The notes: a model not told the origin generated them from the letters alone. A DNA stretch of 35,986 nucleotides from Treponema sp. (GCA_031288975.1 JAITQK010000055.1:1-35986); one strand, 5' to 3'. Shown: positions 6,285 to 14,869, counted from the stretch's first letter. A program made the numbers and translations.

Positions 6285-7838
6285 TCATACTGACCGTACC
6301 AGAATTCTGTTTCCCCATACCCGAATAACCTGAACACTCCTCCCCGGTTCGATAAACAGGTTATCCGCTTCTACCGAATAAAGCTGCCCTTCAATGAGGG
6401 CTTTTCCAGCAGGTCTGAGCGTTGAAGTGGCAGTCCCGGTCTTGCCCACCAGTCCTGCATAATCCCCTTCAGGCGTGTAGTCCGGGTCGGGACCGCCGGC
6501 AGTACCGGTGATCTTGGTCTTGAGGGTAAGGCGATCAAAGAGCCGTATCCTGGGACCCAGGAGGGCAATGACCGCAATCCCTGTAATGGCCACGAGGATA
6601 CCGATACAGACCACCTGCACATTCCGGCCCAGGAGCTTCCATTCCCAGTCAAACTGGGGTACCACAAAATCCTGCATGGAAAGCACCAGGGAAAGGCCTA
6701 TCAGGATAATACCTGCAATGCCCATCACCCCGAAACCGGGGATGACGAACAGTTCCACTGCCAACAGGCCGATACCCCCCAGAAAGAGGATGAGTTCCAG
6801 GGACCCCACCCGCCCCAGGAGGGCGCCGGAACCAAAGACCACCAGAAAGCAGATCACCGCCACGGTTCCCGGTATGCCAAAGCCTGGGGTGTTGATTTCC
6901 AGGAACAGCATCACCAGGCCCAGGATTATCAAGAGGGCCTGCACCGGACCTGAGCTTAATACCGCGATGATCCCATCTGCAACACTGGGGGTACTTTCGG
7001 TGAATTCCCCAGAGGCGCCGAGGGCCTCAAGGATGGCCTTCCGATCATCGGCAAGCCCCGTGGCAAGCCCATACCGGTAGGCTTCCCCTGCGGTGAGGGA
7101 GAGGAGCTTTCCTTTGGGGGAGATGAGTTCCCGGCGTTCAACCTGGGGAGCGCCGGATTGGGCTGCAGCCTTTTCAAGCCCTTCCAGTTCGGCGAGGGCC
7201 ATGACCCGGGACGTTCCATCGACCAACACATCCCATAACTCCACATCATAATCAACCATAGCCAGGGCAAGCCCCGTGGGATGCCCGTTGCGTTCTGCCA
7301 GTGCTGCCATTTGGGAGCGGACCGCCGCAACGGTCTTTTCGCCGGTAGCGGTAGTCGAACCATCGGCCCCCATGGTAACTGGCGCGGCAGCTCCCATAGA
7401 GGTCCCGCCAGCCATGTAAATAGCGTCGCAGGCAAAGGCAATCAAGGCCCCAGCAGACCAGCTTACCCCCATGGATTCCTCACTATTATGCACCCAGGCA
7501 ATGGTCCGGGGATGCTGGGGGGCCATATTTTTAATTGATATGATAAAAGAGGTTATCTGCAAGGCCGAATCCACCCGTCCTCCAAAGGTATCGATCTCAA
7601 AAACGATGAACGCCGCCCCACCGGCAAGGGCCTTCCGGGCTTCCCGGCGTACAAAAGCGGTCATAGAAGGCTCAATATCTCCCCGGATGGAGATAAGCCA
7701 AGCCATCCCCGGGGAACCCTCTTGCCCAGTAAGCGGCAGGACGGGAATCATGCCTAACACCCAGATCCCCAGGACACAATGCAATCCCCACATTATCCGT
7801 TTTTTTAACCTAATGTTCAGTAACCTATTGTACAACAT
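6285..7838 (-). CDS. nfeD: NfeD-family membrane-bound serine protease
   Basis: The protein has 517 residues. An N-terminal hydrophobic segment (about 15-37) leads to a ClpP-like protease domain (about 45-240). TFGGRVDSA is near 84, followed by a Ser128-Ala-Gly-Ala nucleophile motif and GGTSMGAAAPV. Lys168, forty residues after Ser128, fits the Ser/Lys dyad of long NfeD proteins. Then come several membrane segments (about 290-425) and a C-terminal OB-fold NfeD domain (about 450-517). Long NfeD proteins are co-transcribed with FloA or stomatin partners, as here. The ATG at 7838 has a weak ribosome binding site; an internal ATG at 7793 is possible. Confidence 0.9.
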   Translation of the reverse strand: MLYNRLLNIRLKKRIMWGLHCVLGIWVLGMIPVLPLTGQEGSPGMAWLISIRGDIEPSMTAFVRREARKALAGGAAFIVFEIDTFGGRVDSALQITSFIISIKNMAPQHPRTIAWVHNSEESMGVSWSAGALIAFACDAIYMAGGTSMGAAAPVTMGADGSTTATGEKTVAAVRSQMAALAERNGHPTGLALAMVDYDVELWDVLVDGTSRVMALAELEGLEKAAAQSGAPQVERRELISPKGKLLSLTAGEAYRYGLATGLADDRKAILEALGASGEFTESTPSVADGIIAVLSSGPVQALLIILGLVMLFLEINTPGFGIPGTVAVICFLVVFGSGALLGRVGSLELILFLGGIGLLAVELFVIPGFGVMGIAGIILIGLSLVLSMQDFVVPQFDWEWKLLGRNVQVVCIGILVAITGIAVIALLGPRIRLFDRLTLKTKITGTAGGPDPDYTPEGDYAGLVGKTGTATSTLRPAGKALIEGQLYSVEADNLFIEPGRSVQVIRVWGNRILVRSV

Positions 7839-7869
7839 AAAAATATATAGTAGGGTATATTAAGAGAAA

Positions 7870-7942
7870 GGTCCAGTAGCTCAGGGGATAGAGCGGCCGC
7901 CTCCTAAGCGGCAGGTCGGCAGTTCGATTCTGCCCTGGATCA
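7870..7942 (+). tRNA. tRNA-Arg (anticodon CCT)
   Basis: A full cloverleaf folds. The acceptor stem is GGTCCAG/CTGGATC (one G-T pair), the D arm GCTC/GAGC, the anticodon stem GCCGC/GCGGC with loop CTCCTAA, and the T arm GGCAG/CTGCC with loop TTCGATT. The discriminator is A. It is 73 bases long, and the CCA end is not encoded. It reads AGG. A TATATT -10 box lies at 7856-7861. Confidence 0.97.
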
Positions 7943-8016
7943 AAGCCACCACGAGGTTTTTTCCCGAATGTCCACTTATTCCCTTGAGGTATTAAACCCC
8001 ACTGTGAAGGCGCTGA

Positions 8017-8048
8017 GTCGCGCTCCCTATGAGTGCGTGGATTGAAAC
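8017..8048 (+). CRISPR. Solitary type I-C-like CRISPR repeat (relic, no array)
   Basis: This element has exactly the 32-base length and form of type I-C repeats. It starts GTCGCGCTCCC, has a stem GCGCTC/GAGTGC around a CCTAT loop, and ends GTGCGTGGATTGAAAC. There is no second repeat at spacer distance and no cas gene in the window. It could be a terminal remnant of a lost array or a free-standing crRNA-like unit. Confidence 0.5.
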
Positions 8049-8059
8049 AAATAAGGGTA

Positions 8060-8096
8060 TTGACAATTTGACGCCACAGATGTTAAATACTATCAT
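8060..8096 (+). promoter_or_regulatory. Promoter region of the small gene at 8125
   Basis: Two overlapping options exist: TTGACA (8060-8065), 17 bases, TTAAAT (8083-8088); and TTGACG (8068-8073), 17 bases, TATCAT (8091-8096). Either would start transcription just before the ribosome binding site AAGGAG. The first -35 box begins twelve bases after the CRISPR-like repeat. Confidence 0.55.
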
Positions 8097-8124
8097 TATA
8101 CTGAATTATTAAGGAGAAAATGGT

Positions 8125-8316
8125 ATGAGGCAGGATGTATCATTACAGTTGGTATTAGGGGACAAGCGGGTTACCCTTGGGGTTGATTATGTGGGGGCCT
8201 ATATGCGTAAGGACGGCACGACGAAATTCTCGGTTACGGCTACTTGTCTTAATAGAGATGATGCTCGCATTTTAGCACAAGCTTTGGGTGAACTGGGGGT
8301 GAAAGATCCACAATGA
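8125..8316 (+). CDS. Small hypothetical protein
   Basis: This 63-residue protein is preceded by AAGGAGA, about seven bases before ATG, and by a good promoter, so it is probably a real monocistronic gene. The sequence alternates short strands (VSLQLVLGDKRVTLGVDYVG, then TKFSVTATCL) and ends in a helix (NRDDARILAQALGELG). That suggests a compact beta-beta-alpha fold. There is no signal peptide, cysteine cluster or membrane segment. I do not recognise a family. It stands alone between tRNA-Arg with a CRISPR-like repeat and the convergent csrA gene. Confidence 0.6.
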   Translation: MRQDVSLQLVLGDKRVTLGVDYVGAYMRKDGTTKFSVTATCLNRDDARILAQALGELGVKDPQ

Positions 8317-8532
8317 TGAAAAGGGTACGTCCTGTTCACAGTACGTTAGATTTTTAATTGTAAAAAATCTGCCTTCATCGCTTTTCTTATCCACGCTCCT
8401 TATTATATAAATTTTTCATCTCACCGTATACCTATTCATGCTGATTGAATTGTGGGGGTAGCATGATGATCTGGCTAAAAGGAGTGAGCAAAACCATTAG
8501 GATGAAATCACCGGTCAATCCCTGTCCAAAAC

Positions 8533-8766
8533 TTATAACAATTCTCGGCGGACGGGCAGGTTAAATTCGGGCAATATCGGGATAGATTCTGCGGCGGCTT
8601 TATTCTCAGCCTTGATTGTGTCAAACACTTCCTGCCTGAACACCTTTATCGCCTTAGGCGCATCCACACCGATTCGAATATGATCCCCCTGGATTTCTAT
8701 GATTGAGATGGAAATATCATCTCCTATCATTATTTTTTCATTGACCTTTCTGGATAATATCAGCAT
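8533..8766 (-). CDS. csrA: Carbon storage regulator CsrA
   Basis: This RNA-binding post-transcriptional repressor has 77 residues with the canonical order MLILSRKVNE, IMIGDDISISI, HIRIGVDAPK and FRQEV. Arg44, which contacts GGA motifs in target mRNAs, is present. The C-terminal tail (about 20 residues) is longer than in the E. coli protein, as is common for CsrA of bacteria that use FliW. Its ATG overlaps the fliW stop. In such bacteria CsrA represses flagellin translation and FliW relieves it, tying hook-filament assembly to filament protein supply. Confidence 0.97.
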   Translation of the reverse strand: MLILSRKVNEKIMIGDDISISIIEIQGDHIRIGVDAPKAIKVFRQEVFDTIKAENKAAAESIPILPEFNLPVRRELL

Positions 8767-9209
8767 GGGACAATGCTCCCGGCCCCCAACTCTGCCATGA
8801 TGTCGTGTTTGGTTTTCCAGCGAGGGTCGGATACTATCAGTTGTTTGCCGAACCGGGTGTTCCGGTTGATGATAAGCGGCCCCTGTAAATTAGCGGTCAT
8901 AGGCCCGCCATCAGGGGGGATCGTAACGATTGAAAAAATCAGGGCTTTTTCCGGCCCGGACAGATCTATCTCCTGGAGTTCTTCATTATCAATGGTAAGT
9001 TCATAATCAGGTCTGAACGTAAAAGGATTGATCACAATAAAGGCCAACCCTTGACGATCCGCTGATTGGAGCCAGTAGAAAGGCTGCTGTTCCGCATCGA
9101 GGAGCAGATAGTCCTTATAGGATTCAAATCCAAAGAGTCCCTGGGGAAAGCTGATCTTTTGATGCTCATCCACGTCGATGAGGCCATACGCCTTGGTCGC
9201 AACCTTCAC
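8760..9209 (-). CDS. fliW: Flagellar assembly factor FliW
   Basis: This 149-residue protein antagonises CsrA and binds flagellin. Family features seen include FPQGLFGFE near residue 22, LAFIVINPF, PDYELTIDNEEL and the conserved NLQGPLIINRNTRFGKQ near 108. The start has a ribosome binding site (AAGGAG). The stop overlaps csrA by seven bases, so the two partners of the switch are made in coupled fashion. It lies 31 bases downstream of flgL. Confidence 0.95.
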   Translation of the reverse strand: MKVATKAYGLIDVDEHQKISFPQGLFGFESYKDYLLLDAEQQPFYWLQSADRQGLAFIVINPFTFRPDYELTIDNEELQEIDLSGPEKALIFSIVTIPPDGGPMTANLQGPLIINRNTRFGKQLIVSDPRWKTKHDIMAELGAGSIVPC

Positions 9210-9240
9210 ATACTGCTCCTTTTGTGTTGACTACCCTGCT

Positions 9241-10491
9241 CTAACGCAGGAAATCCAGTAAAGTCGGCGACAGGACCTTGGCGGCGGTCTGGAGACTCGC
9301 CTTGTGGGCAAATTCCAACATCCCCAAATCCGTGGCAGCCTTGGCAAAGTCCAGAGACGATTCCCTGCTCAACGCGGCAGTAACATTGGGAATCTCCGCA
9401 TTGATCCGCTTCCAGGTCATTTCCGCCCGTTCCTGGCGGCTGCCTATTTCAGCGAGACGGCTCTGGACATTGTTCAGCGCCAGATCAATTCCTCCGATTC
9501 CCTGGGTGCCCACAAAATCGTAATCCCCTCGGAACAAAGCGTCTCTGAGACGTATTACCATATCGAAGGCAGAGCCTCCGGAAACCCGGGATGCCGCCGT
9601 ATTCCAGTTCGGCGCACCAGCATCGGCGTTCGCCCTGATAAGCCCCAAATCCTGGAGTACCTGGGAACCCTGCTGATCTTCCATGCGGATAAGATGCGGG
9701 TTGGTCCCTTCCAGGGCAAGGCCATTGGTTTCAGGATCGATAAAGGCCTTAACCGGTGCCGGAGACTCGTTTATTTTTGCCACAATCGTTTGAAGCGTAT
9801 CCCCTGGGTTGAGGCTAATCTCTTCTCCATCCACATAAAAGGCCGCCTGAGCGGTAACCCGATACGCTGAAGCATCAAAACCGGAAAAGATCTGCATTTT
9901 TTCCGCCCAGAATGCCTCGCCGCCGCCTATATCCAGGGTCGAATAAGTCCCATCGGTAACTTCGGTTTTCCGGGAAGCGCCAGCGCCCCGGTATTCCACC
10001 CGGACCACCATGTTCTCCCCACCGCCCTCGACCATGCCTTCCACAATACGGAAAGGCTCGGTAAAGGCTTTATCCCCGGCGAAAAGCTGCCTGCCGTCAG
10101 GTCCCACCGCATTGGCCACTGCAACGATATCCTTGAGGAGTTCGTTGACCTCCACGGCCATGTATTTCATATCCTCCGGGACCATGGTACCATTAGCCCC
10201 CTGAACCGAAAGTTCCCGGATCCGCTGCAGCACATCGTTCACCTGCTTGAGGTACGTGTCGGTCTGGTTAAAATGATCCCGCGCATAGAGGGTGTTTTGT
10301 TCAAACCGTTCAAGCCGCGCCAGGTATGATTCATACCGCACTGCATGAGACGCGGCCAGGGGATCGTCCCGCAGTTCCTTGATCTTGGTCTGCCCCGCGA
10401 TCTTCGCCTGGATGTTTGCAAGTCCTTCCTCCTGTCTTCTGAGGTAGTACTGCATATCGTTATTCGGCATATCCGTGGAAATTCGTCTCAT
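9241..10491 (-). CDS. flgL: Flagellar hook-associated protein 3 (FlgL)
   Basis: This hook-filament junction protein has 416 residues. The N-terminal flagellin-like helix region (MRRISTDMPNNDMQYYLRRQ, then a heptad-rich stretch to about 110) includes DDPLAASHAVRYESYL and QRIRELSVQGANGTM. The C-terminal helix (RQERAEMTWKRINAEI and ESSLDFAKAATDLGMLEFA) is the other half of the coiled D0/D1 domain. The central domain is variable. It is exported by the flagellar type III system without a cleaved signal. It follows flgK by seven bases. In spirochaetes the filament is periplasmic. Confidence 0.95.
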   Translation of the reverse strand: MRRISTDMPNNDMQYYLRRQEEGLANIQAKIAGQTKIKELRDDPLAASHAVRYESYLARLERFEQNTLYARDHFNQTDTYLKQVNDVLQRIRELSVQGANGTMVPEDMKYMAVEVNELLKDIVAVANAVGPDGRQLFAGDKAFTEPFRIVEGMVEGGGENMVVRVEYRGAGASRKTEVTDGTYSTLDIGGGEAFWAEKMQIFSGFDASAYRVTAQAAFYVDGEEISLNPGDTLQTIVAKINESPAPVKAFIDPETNGLALEGTNPHLIRMEDQQGSQVLQDLGLIRANADAGAPNWNTAASRVSGGSAFDMVIRLRDALFRGDYDFVGTQGIGGIDLALNNVQSRLAEIGSRQERAEMTWKRINAEIPNVTAALSRESSLDFAKAATDLGMLEFAHKASLQTAAKVLSPTLLDFLR

Positions 10492-10498
10492 AATCTAT

Positions 10499-12376
10499 TT
10501 ACACTCCCATTCGGTTAATAATCGTATCCAGCATGGAATTCACGGTGGTGATAAACCGTGCCGCCGCTGCATAGCCGTGCTGATACTTGATCATGTTGGA
10601 CAGCTCTTCGTCCATATTGACCCCGGAAACCGACTGCCGCATGTCTTTGAGCTGCTTCATCACGAGGTTCTGGGTTTCAAGGGCCCGATTACTCTGTTCC
10701 CCCAAAAGTCCGACCCGACCTACGGCATCGGCAAAGTAATCGTCAAAGGTTTCGAGCCTTCCCACCATGACCGGTGTGTTTCGTATGGCCGCGATGGCCA
10801 TGGCAGCCTCACCATTCCCTGGATTGGCAGGCCGGCCGTTTTCCCCAAACCCTGCAACCACCGAGCCTGGGTCCTTGATGAGCGCCGGATTCACCTCGAT
10901 CCAACCTGCAGGATGAGCCACTGGCGCGGTGGAGAAATCCGCCACACTCCCCTGGAGAGACGCGACCGCATCGGGCCTGGCCCAGTCGTATGCCCCATCA
11001 GGTCCTGAGCCATTCAGCACACCCGCATAGCCCTCAAGGAAGCGGCCTGAATCCTCAATATGGCGGATAACAAAGTCCGGCTTATCCCAATCCGCCGAGG
11101 GGATACCCTTGAGGGAGAGATGCCCTTCCCGGTTGAGCCGGGCCGCTACATCGGCGCCAGAATTGTTGATCCGAGCTATGATATCCGCCACCGTATCTGT
11201 GGGATAATAGGGCACCGCCACATCCCCGTCTGAAGATGCAAGGGTAATCGTCCCCGCAAGTCCTACCTGTGCCCGTTCTTCCAGGGCATTCGTACCGGTG
11301 ATGCGGAAAATAAAACTGGAATCATAGGCCCCATCCCCGTCCCGGTCGTAGTTTCCATTCACATTGGTCACAAAATGATGTTCCGTGAAGAAATCCTGCC
11401 CTGTGGTACCGTTGATGCCGTAACCAGCCCGGTGTGCTTCGTTCACCAGATCGATGAAATTCATGGTCATGGTATCGAGTTCCCGGATTTCTGATTGAAT
11501 GACCTTATCCCGCAGATCCACTAGGGCCGCGAGGCTGCCGTTACGGAACTGGATATCCTCACCGGTTTCTGCCCAGACGATCCGGGAATAGCCCTCGGTT
11601 TCAATGCCCCGTTCCAGGTTCAAGTGCCGTCCGATAGCCCCTTGGACCAGGATCATACCGGCGGTGTGCACCATGAATTCATCGGGGTCCCGGCTATTCA
11701 CCGTGACGTCAACTATCGACGACAGCTTATCGACCAAGAGGTCCCGGCGGTCCAGCAGGTCATTGGGATTATCCCCTTGGGCCTTGATCCGCTGAATATC
11801 GGCGTTTAACCCGGCGATTTGCCGGGAAAGCTCATTCACCCGGTTCACCGTGAGGCGGATATCCTCCTCGGTCATGTTCTGAAAGCCTTTGAGCTGGTTA
11901 TACCGGTCATGGATACCGTCAATCAGGGTTTGTCCCCGTTCGATGACCGAGGTCCGGGGAGCACCATCCGCAGGATATATTGAAAGTTCCTGCCACGCAT
12001 CCCAGAAGGCATCCATCTTCCCCCGAATGGAATCACCCCCTGGTTCCAGGTACACCTGTTCCATCATACGGATATACGGGTCCTTGGTTCCCCAATACCC
12101 CTCACCCCCGGCCTGGGCAACGATACGCTGGTCCAGCAACTGATCCCGCTGGCGTTCTATCCGCTCCACCACCGTCCCCTGTCCGATTTGTCCTGGTGTC
12201 TCCGCCCGGTTGAGGCCGGGCAGAAAAATCGGTTCAAACGCGGAGAATTCCACCCGCTGCCGGGAATACCCTTCAGTCGAAGCATTTGAAAGATTGTGCC
12301 CCGTGGTATTCAGCGCCTGTTCATGGGCGGCAACCGCCCGTTTTCCAATTTCTATGCCTAAAAAAGTCGATGTCAT
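10499..12376 (-). CDS. flgK: Flagellar hook-associated protein 1 (FlgK)
   Basis: This 625-residue junction protein joins hook to FlgL. The N-terminus carries the rod/hook signature (ALNTTGHNLSNASTEGYSRQ). A long helical D1 region with LTVNRVNELSRQIAGLNADI follows, and the C-terminus ends in MDEELSNMIKYQHGYAAAAR and TVNSMLDTIINRMGV, typical of the axial family. The start has GGAG seven bases upstream. It sits between flgN (13 bases) and flgL (7 bases) in a tight operon. Confidence 0.96.
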   Translation of the reverse strand: MTSTFLGIEIGKRAVAAHEQALNTTGHNLSNASTEGYSRQRVEFSAFEPIFLPGLNRAETPGQIGQGTVVERIERQRDQLLDQRIVAQAGGEGYWGTKDPYIRMMEQVYLEPGGDSIRGKMDAFWDAWQELSIYPADGAPRTSVIERGQTLIDGIHDRYNQLKGFQNMTEEDIRLTVNRVNELSRQIAGLNADIQRIKAQGDNPNDLLDRRDLLVDKLSSIVDVTVNSRDPDEFMVHTAGMILVQGAIGRHLNLERGIETEGYSRIVWAETGEDIQFRNGSLAALVDLRDKVIQSEIRELDTMTMNFIDLVNEAHRAGYGINGTTGQDFFTEHHFVTNVNGNYDRDGDGAYDSSFIFRITGTNALEERAQVGLAGTITLASSDGDVAVPYYPTDTVADIIARINNSGADVAARLNREGHLSLKGIPSADWDKPDFVIRHIEDSGRFLEGYAGVLNGSGPDGAYDWARPDAVASLQGSVADFSTAPVAHPAGWIEVNPALIKDPGSVVAGFGENGRPANPGNGEAAMAIAAIRNTPVMVGRLETFDDYFADAVGRVGLLGEQSNRALETQNLVMKQLKDMRQSVSGVNMDEELSNMIKYQHGYAAAARFITTVNSMLDTIINRMGV

Positions 12377-12389
12377 GCCAATACTCCAC

Positions 12390-12965
12390 TCAGAAACTTT
12401 GATTCAGCACCATGCTCCGCACATCCGTGGGGATCTGCGTTCCCAGCCGGGAATACATCCGTCCCTTACGCTCAGGAAGCGCAGCCTCAAGGAAGGTATC
12501 CACCGTGGTTCTCGCTTCGTTAAGGTAGGTCATAAGGGAATCATTAGTCATCCGCAGCTTGAGGGTTCTCAGTTTTACGTTCCGGTACATTTCGGTGAGT
12601 TCTTTCCGATCTGGTTCCGGAAGCCTGGAGACAAGGGTATAAAAGCCAGCCTCGCTTTCCCCCTTCTTTTCAGCGCCCTTGCGTTCAGCATATTCCTGTT
12701 CAGCATAAAAACGGGCGAAAAGCGCCACCCGTTCTGCTTCCAGTGCCTCAAACCGCTCGCTATATGCTTTCATGGAACCGAGGAGTACCTCAAAATCAGT
12801 CCACTCCCGATAGATAACCGCATCCCGCACCGATTCCTGAATCGCGGCAATCTCTCCCAGGAGTTCGGCTTCCAGATTTAAAATAACCAGATTCCTTGCA
12901 TTAAGGGTGTCCTCTCGTTCCCCTGAGGTATTTCGCACAATAGGATCCTGTACATTCGCTTTCAT
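12390..12965 (-). CDS. FlgN-like flagellar export chaperone
   Basis: This 191-residue, almost all-helical protein sits directly upstream of flgK, the usual place of flgN. Residues 20-100 form long charged helices around LEAELLGEIAAIQESVRDAV. The C-terminus contains NEARTTVDTFL and ends GTQIPTDVRSMVLNQSF, resembling the FlgN/FlgK-binding end. FlgN holds FlgK and FlgL in the cytoplasm before export. The start has GGAGG upstream. The assignment rests on size, helical composition, tail and context. Confidence 0.8.
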   Translation of the reverse strand: MKANVQDPIVRNTSGEREDTLNARNLVILNLEAELLGEIAAIQESVRDAVIYREWTDFEVLLGSMKAYSERFEALEAERVALFARFYAEQEYAERKGAEKKGESEAGFYTLVSRLPEPDRKELTEMYRNVKLRTLKLRMTNDSLMTYLNEARTTVDTFLEAALPERKGRMYSRLGTQIPTDVRSMVLNQSF

Positions 12966-12983
12966 ACCATGCCTCCAATTTAC

Positions 12984-13011
12984 CTATCGGCTTATAAGCG
13001 GACCATATTGA
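12984..13011 (-). promoter_or_regulatory. Possible sigma-28-like promoter of flgN-flgK-flgL-fliW-csrA
   Basis: On the minus strand GCCGATAG (12991-12984) matches the flagellar sigma-28 -10 consensus GCCGATAA at seven of eight bases. It lies about 20 bases before the flgN start. The -35 region (TCAATATG) matches poorly, so this is tentative. It falls in the only gap between accA and the flagellar genes. Confidence 0.35.
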
Positions 13012-13016
13012 GGGAA

Positions 13017-13961
13017 TTATGTTCCGAGGCCCCCCTCGTTCCAGTGACCTATCTTGAGGATCTTTTGATTCCGGTAACGAACCAGTACCGAGGGGTTGCG
13101 TCCGCACAGATCATGTAATTCCTTTGTCAGGACCTGCTTGATGCTCACCGCAGCAGCCTCCGGGTCTGTCTGGGCGCCTCCTGGAGGCTCAGATATGATG
13201 CCGTTGATCACCTTGAAGTCCAGGAGATCCGCGCTGGTGATCCTGAGCATGGCCGCCGCGTCCTTTGCCCTGCTGGCATCCCGCAGCAGTATTGAGGCGC
13301 ACCCTTCAGGGCTGATGACCGAATAGATGGCATTCTCCAGCATATAAATCTTATCCCCCACACAAAGCCCCAGGGCGCCGCCTGAGCCACCTTCACCAAT
13401 GATGATGCAGATTATCGGGGTTTTAAGCTGACTGAAATCCCTGAGATTCCGGGCAATGGCTTCTCCAATGCCCCGTTCCTCAGCCCCGAGTCCAGGGTAG
13501 GCCCCGGCAGTATCCACAAAGGTAACAATGGGCCGTCTGAACTTCTCAGCCTGCTTCGCGAGGCGCAGGGCCTTACGGTACCCTTCGGGGTTGGCCATGC
13601 CGTGGTTGCGGTGCATATTTTCTTTTAAGGTACGACCCTTCTGATTCGCCAGGATGGTAACAGGCCGGCCTTCAAAAAAACCAAGCCCCCCGATAAGGGC
13701 CGGATCATCCCCAAAAGAGCGGTCCCCGTGGAGTTCGATAAAACCGTCAAAGATGCGGTGTATGTAGTCCAGCGCGTAAGGCCGGTCAGGATGACGGGCA
13801 AGTTCAACCCGCTTCCAGGTCGATTCAGTCTTAGACCGGGCCTGTATCTTTTCTTCCAGATGCTCCAGTTCTTCGGAAGCATCAATCCCCGATTCTCGGA
13901 TGAGTTTTTTCAGTTCTTCAATTTTTTCCTGAAGATCATTGGAATGTAGCGGGGTATTCAT
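13017..13961 (-). CDS. accA: Acetyl-CoA carboxylase carboxyltransferase subunit alpha
   Basis: This subunit transfers the carboxyl group from carboxybiotin to acetyl-CoA, giving malonyl-CoA for fatty acid synthesis, in a complex with AccD. Its 314 residues carry an N-terminal coiled region (EELKKLIRESG), ARHPDRPYALDYI, FIELHGDRSFGDDPALIGG, TFVDTAGAYPGLGAEERG and the oxyanion loop GEGGSGGALG, followed by NAIYSVISPEGCASIL. The length is close to E. coli AccA. The start overlaps the accD stop by four bases (ATGA), so the subunits are coupled. No biotin carboxylase or AccB gene is in the window. Confidence 0.97.
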   Translation of the reverse strand: MNTPLHSNDLQEKIEELKKLIRESGIDASEELEHLEEKIQARSKTESTWKRVELARHPDRPYALDYIHRIFDGFIELHGDRSFGDDPALIGGLGFFEGRPVTILANQKGRTLKENMHRNHGMANPEGYRKALRLAKQAEKFRRPIVTFVDTAGAYPGLGAEERGIGEAIARNLRDFSQLKTPIICIIIGEGGSGGALGLCVGDKIYMLENAIYSVISPEGCASILLRDASRAKDAAAMLRITSADLLDFKVINGIISEPPGGAQTDPEAAAVSIKQVLTKELHDLCGRNPSVLVRYRNQKILKIGHWNEGGLGT

Positions 13962-14815
13962 ACCGAGCGCTCCTCATCTTGGGTATCACCGGCACGAACG
14001 CCGCTTTTGTGGAGGTCTATCAGCGCCGAGATAATCCGCCGCTGCTCTTTTCGAGGGGCAATGAGGTCTACAAAGCCCTTGTCCTGTTGAAATTCCGCCC
14101 GCTGGAAACCCTCGGGCAGGGACTGCCGTATCGTCCCTTCAATCACCCGTGGCCCTGCAAAACCGATAAGTGCCCTTGGTTCGGCCATAGTGATGTCCGC
14201 CAACATGGCGAACGACGCGGTCACCCCTCCGGTGGTGGGATCGCAGAGGACGATAAAGAAGGGTATCCCCGCCTTATGCAGTTCCGCCGCGGCGCTGGCA
14301 GTCTTGGCCATCTGCATGAGGGAGAAGATCCCCTCCTGCATCCGGGCGCCTCCAGAGGTGGTGTAGAGCACTACCGGCAGCTTTTCTTCAGCCCCCTTGA
14401 GCAAAGCCCGGCTGACCTTCTCTCCAACAACGGAACCCATGGACCCACCCATAAATTCAAAGGACATAAGCCCTAAAATGAGGGGTTTTCCCTCAATAAG
14501 ACAGACACCGGTGATGATCGCGTCCTTCATCTGGGCCTTGGCTTCAGCTTCAGACAGTTTTTCCTCATACCCTGAAAGGTCGATGGGATTGAGGGACATG
14601 AGGTTCCCGGAGAATTCCGTGAAGCTGCCTGGATCCGTGAGGTAGCTGATACGTTCTGCCGGTTCCATACGGTAATGATAGCCACAGGAAGGGCAGGTTT
14701 TGAGGGCCTGATTTATAAGTTCCGCAGGATGTTGAGCGCCACAGGTCGGACAAGAGTTCACTGTTTTTATTTTTGTGGCCCCAATTGGGGCATTAATAAG
14801 GTCTGGATCATTCAT
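13958..14815 (-). CDS. accD: Acetyl-CoA carboxylase carboxyltransferase subunit beta
   Basis: The preferred start is the ATG at 14815, giving 285 residues. The frame is open from a TTG at 14863, but that TTG has no ribosome binding site and its first bases look like part of a promoter. The N-terminus holds a four-cysteine zinc ribbon (Cys22, Cys25, Cys41, Cys44: CPTCG...CPSCG). The crotonase-like core has GGSMGSVVGEK, YTTSGGARMQEG, DPTTGGVTASFAMLAD and GFAGPRVIEGT. It forms the carboxyltransferase with AccA, the next gene. Confidence 0.94.
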   Translation of the reverse strand: MNDPDLINAPIGATKIKTVNSCPTCGAQHPAELINQALKTCPSCGYHYRMEPAERISYLTDPGSFTEFSGNLMSLNPIDLSGYEEKLSEAEAKAQMKDAIITGVCLIEGKPLILGLMSFEFMGGSMGSVVGEKVSRALLKGAEEKLPVVLYTTSGGARMQEGIFSLMQMAKTASAAAELHKAGIPFFIVLCDPTTGGVTASFAMLADITMAEPRALIGFAGPRVIEGTIRQSLPEGFQRAEFQQDKGFVDLIAPRKEQRRIISALIDLHKSGVRAGDTQDEERSV

Positions 14816-14825
14816 GTATAGTGCA

Positions 14826-14854
14826 AATATACCTTGTAACGAGGTATTTTTCAA
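14826..14854 (-). promoter_or_regulatory. Candidate promoter before accD
   Basis: On the minus strand TTGAAA (14854-14849), 17 bases, TATATT (14831-14826). Transcription would begin about four bases before the ATG at 14815, giving a nearly leaderless message. It lies just after the pyrB stop. Confidence 0.35.
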
Positions 14855-14869
14855 GTTTGTCAAACTATA

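Noticed and set aside
6508-7080. Plus-strand open frame opposite nfeD
   Set aside because: It has Arg/Pro/Ser-rich composition typical of an antisense frame, and nfeD on the other strand is well supported.
7950-8124. A true CRISPR array after tRNA-Arg
   Set aside because: Only one repeat is present; the next 75 bases contain a promoter and ribosome binding site, not a second repeat at spacer distance.
12210-12881. Plus-strand open frame across flgK and flgN
   Set aside because: It spans the junction of two well-supported minus-strand genes and shows no domain or translation signal.
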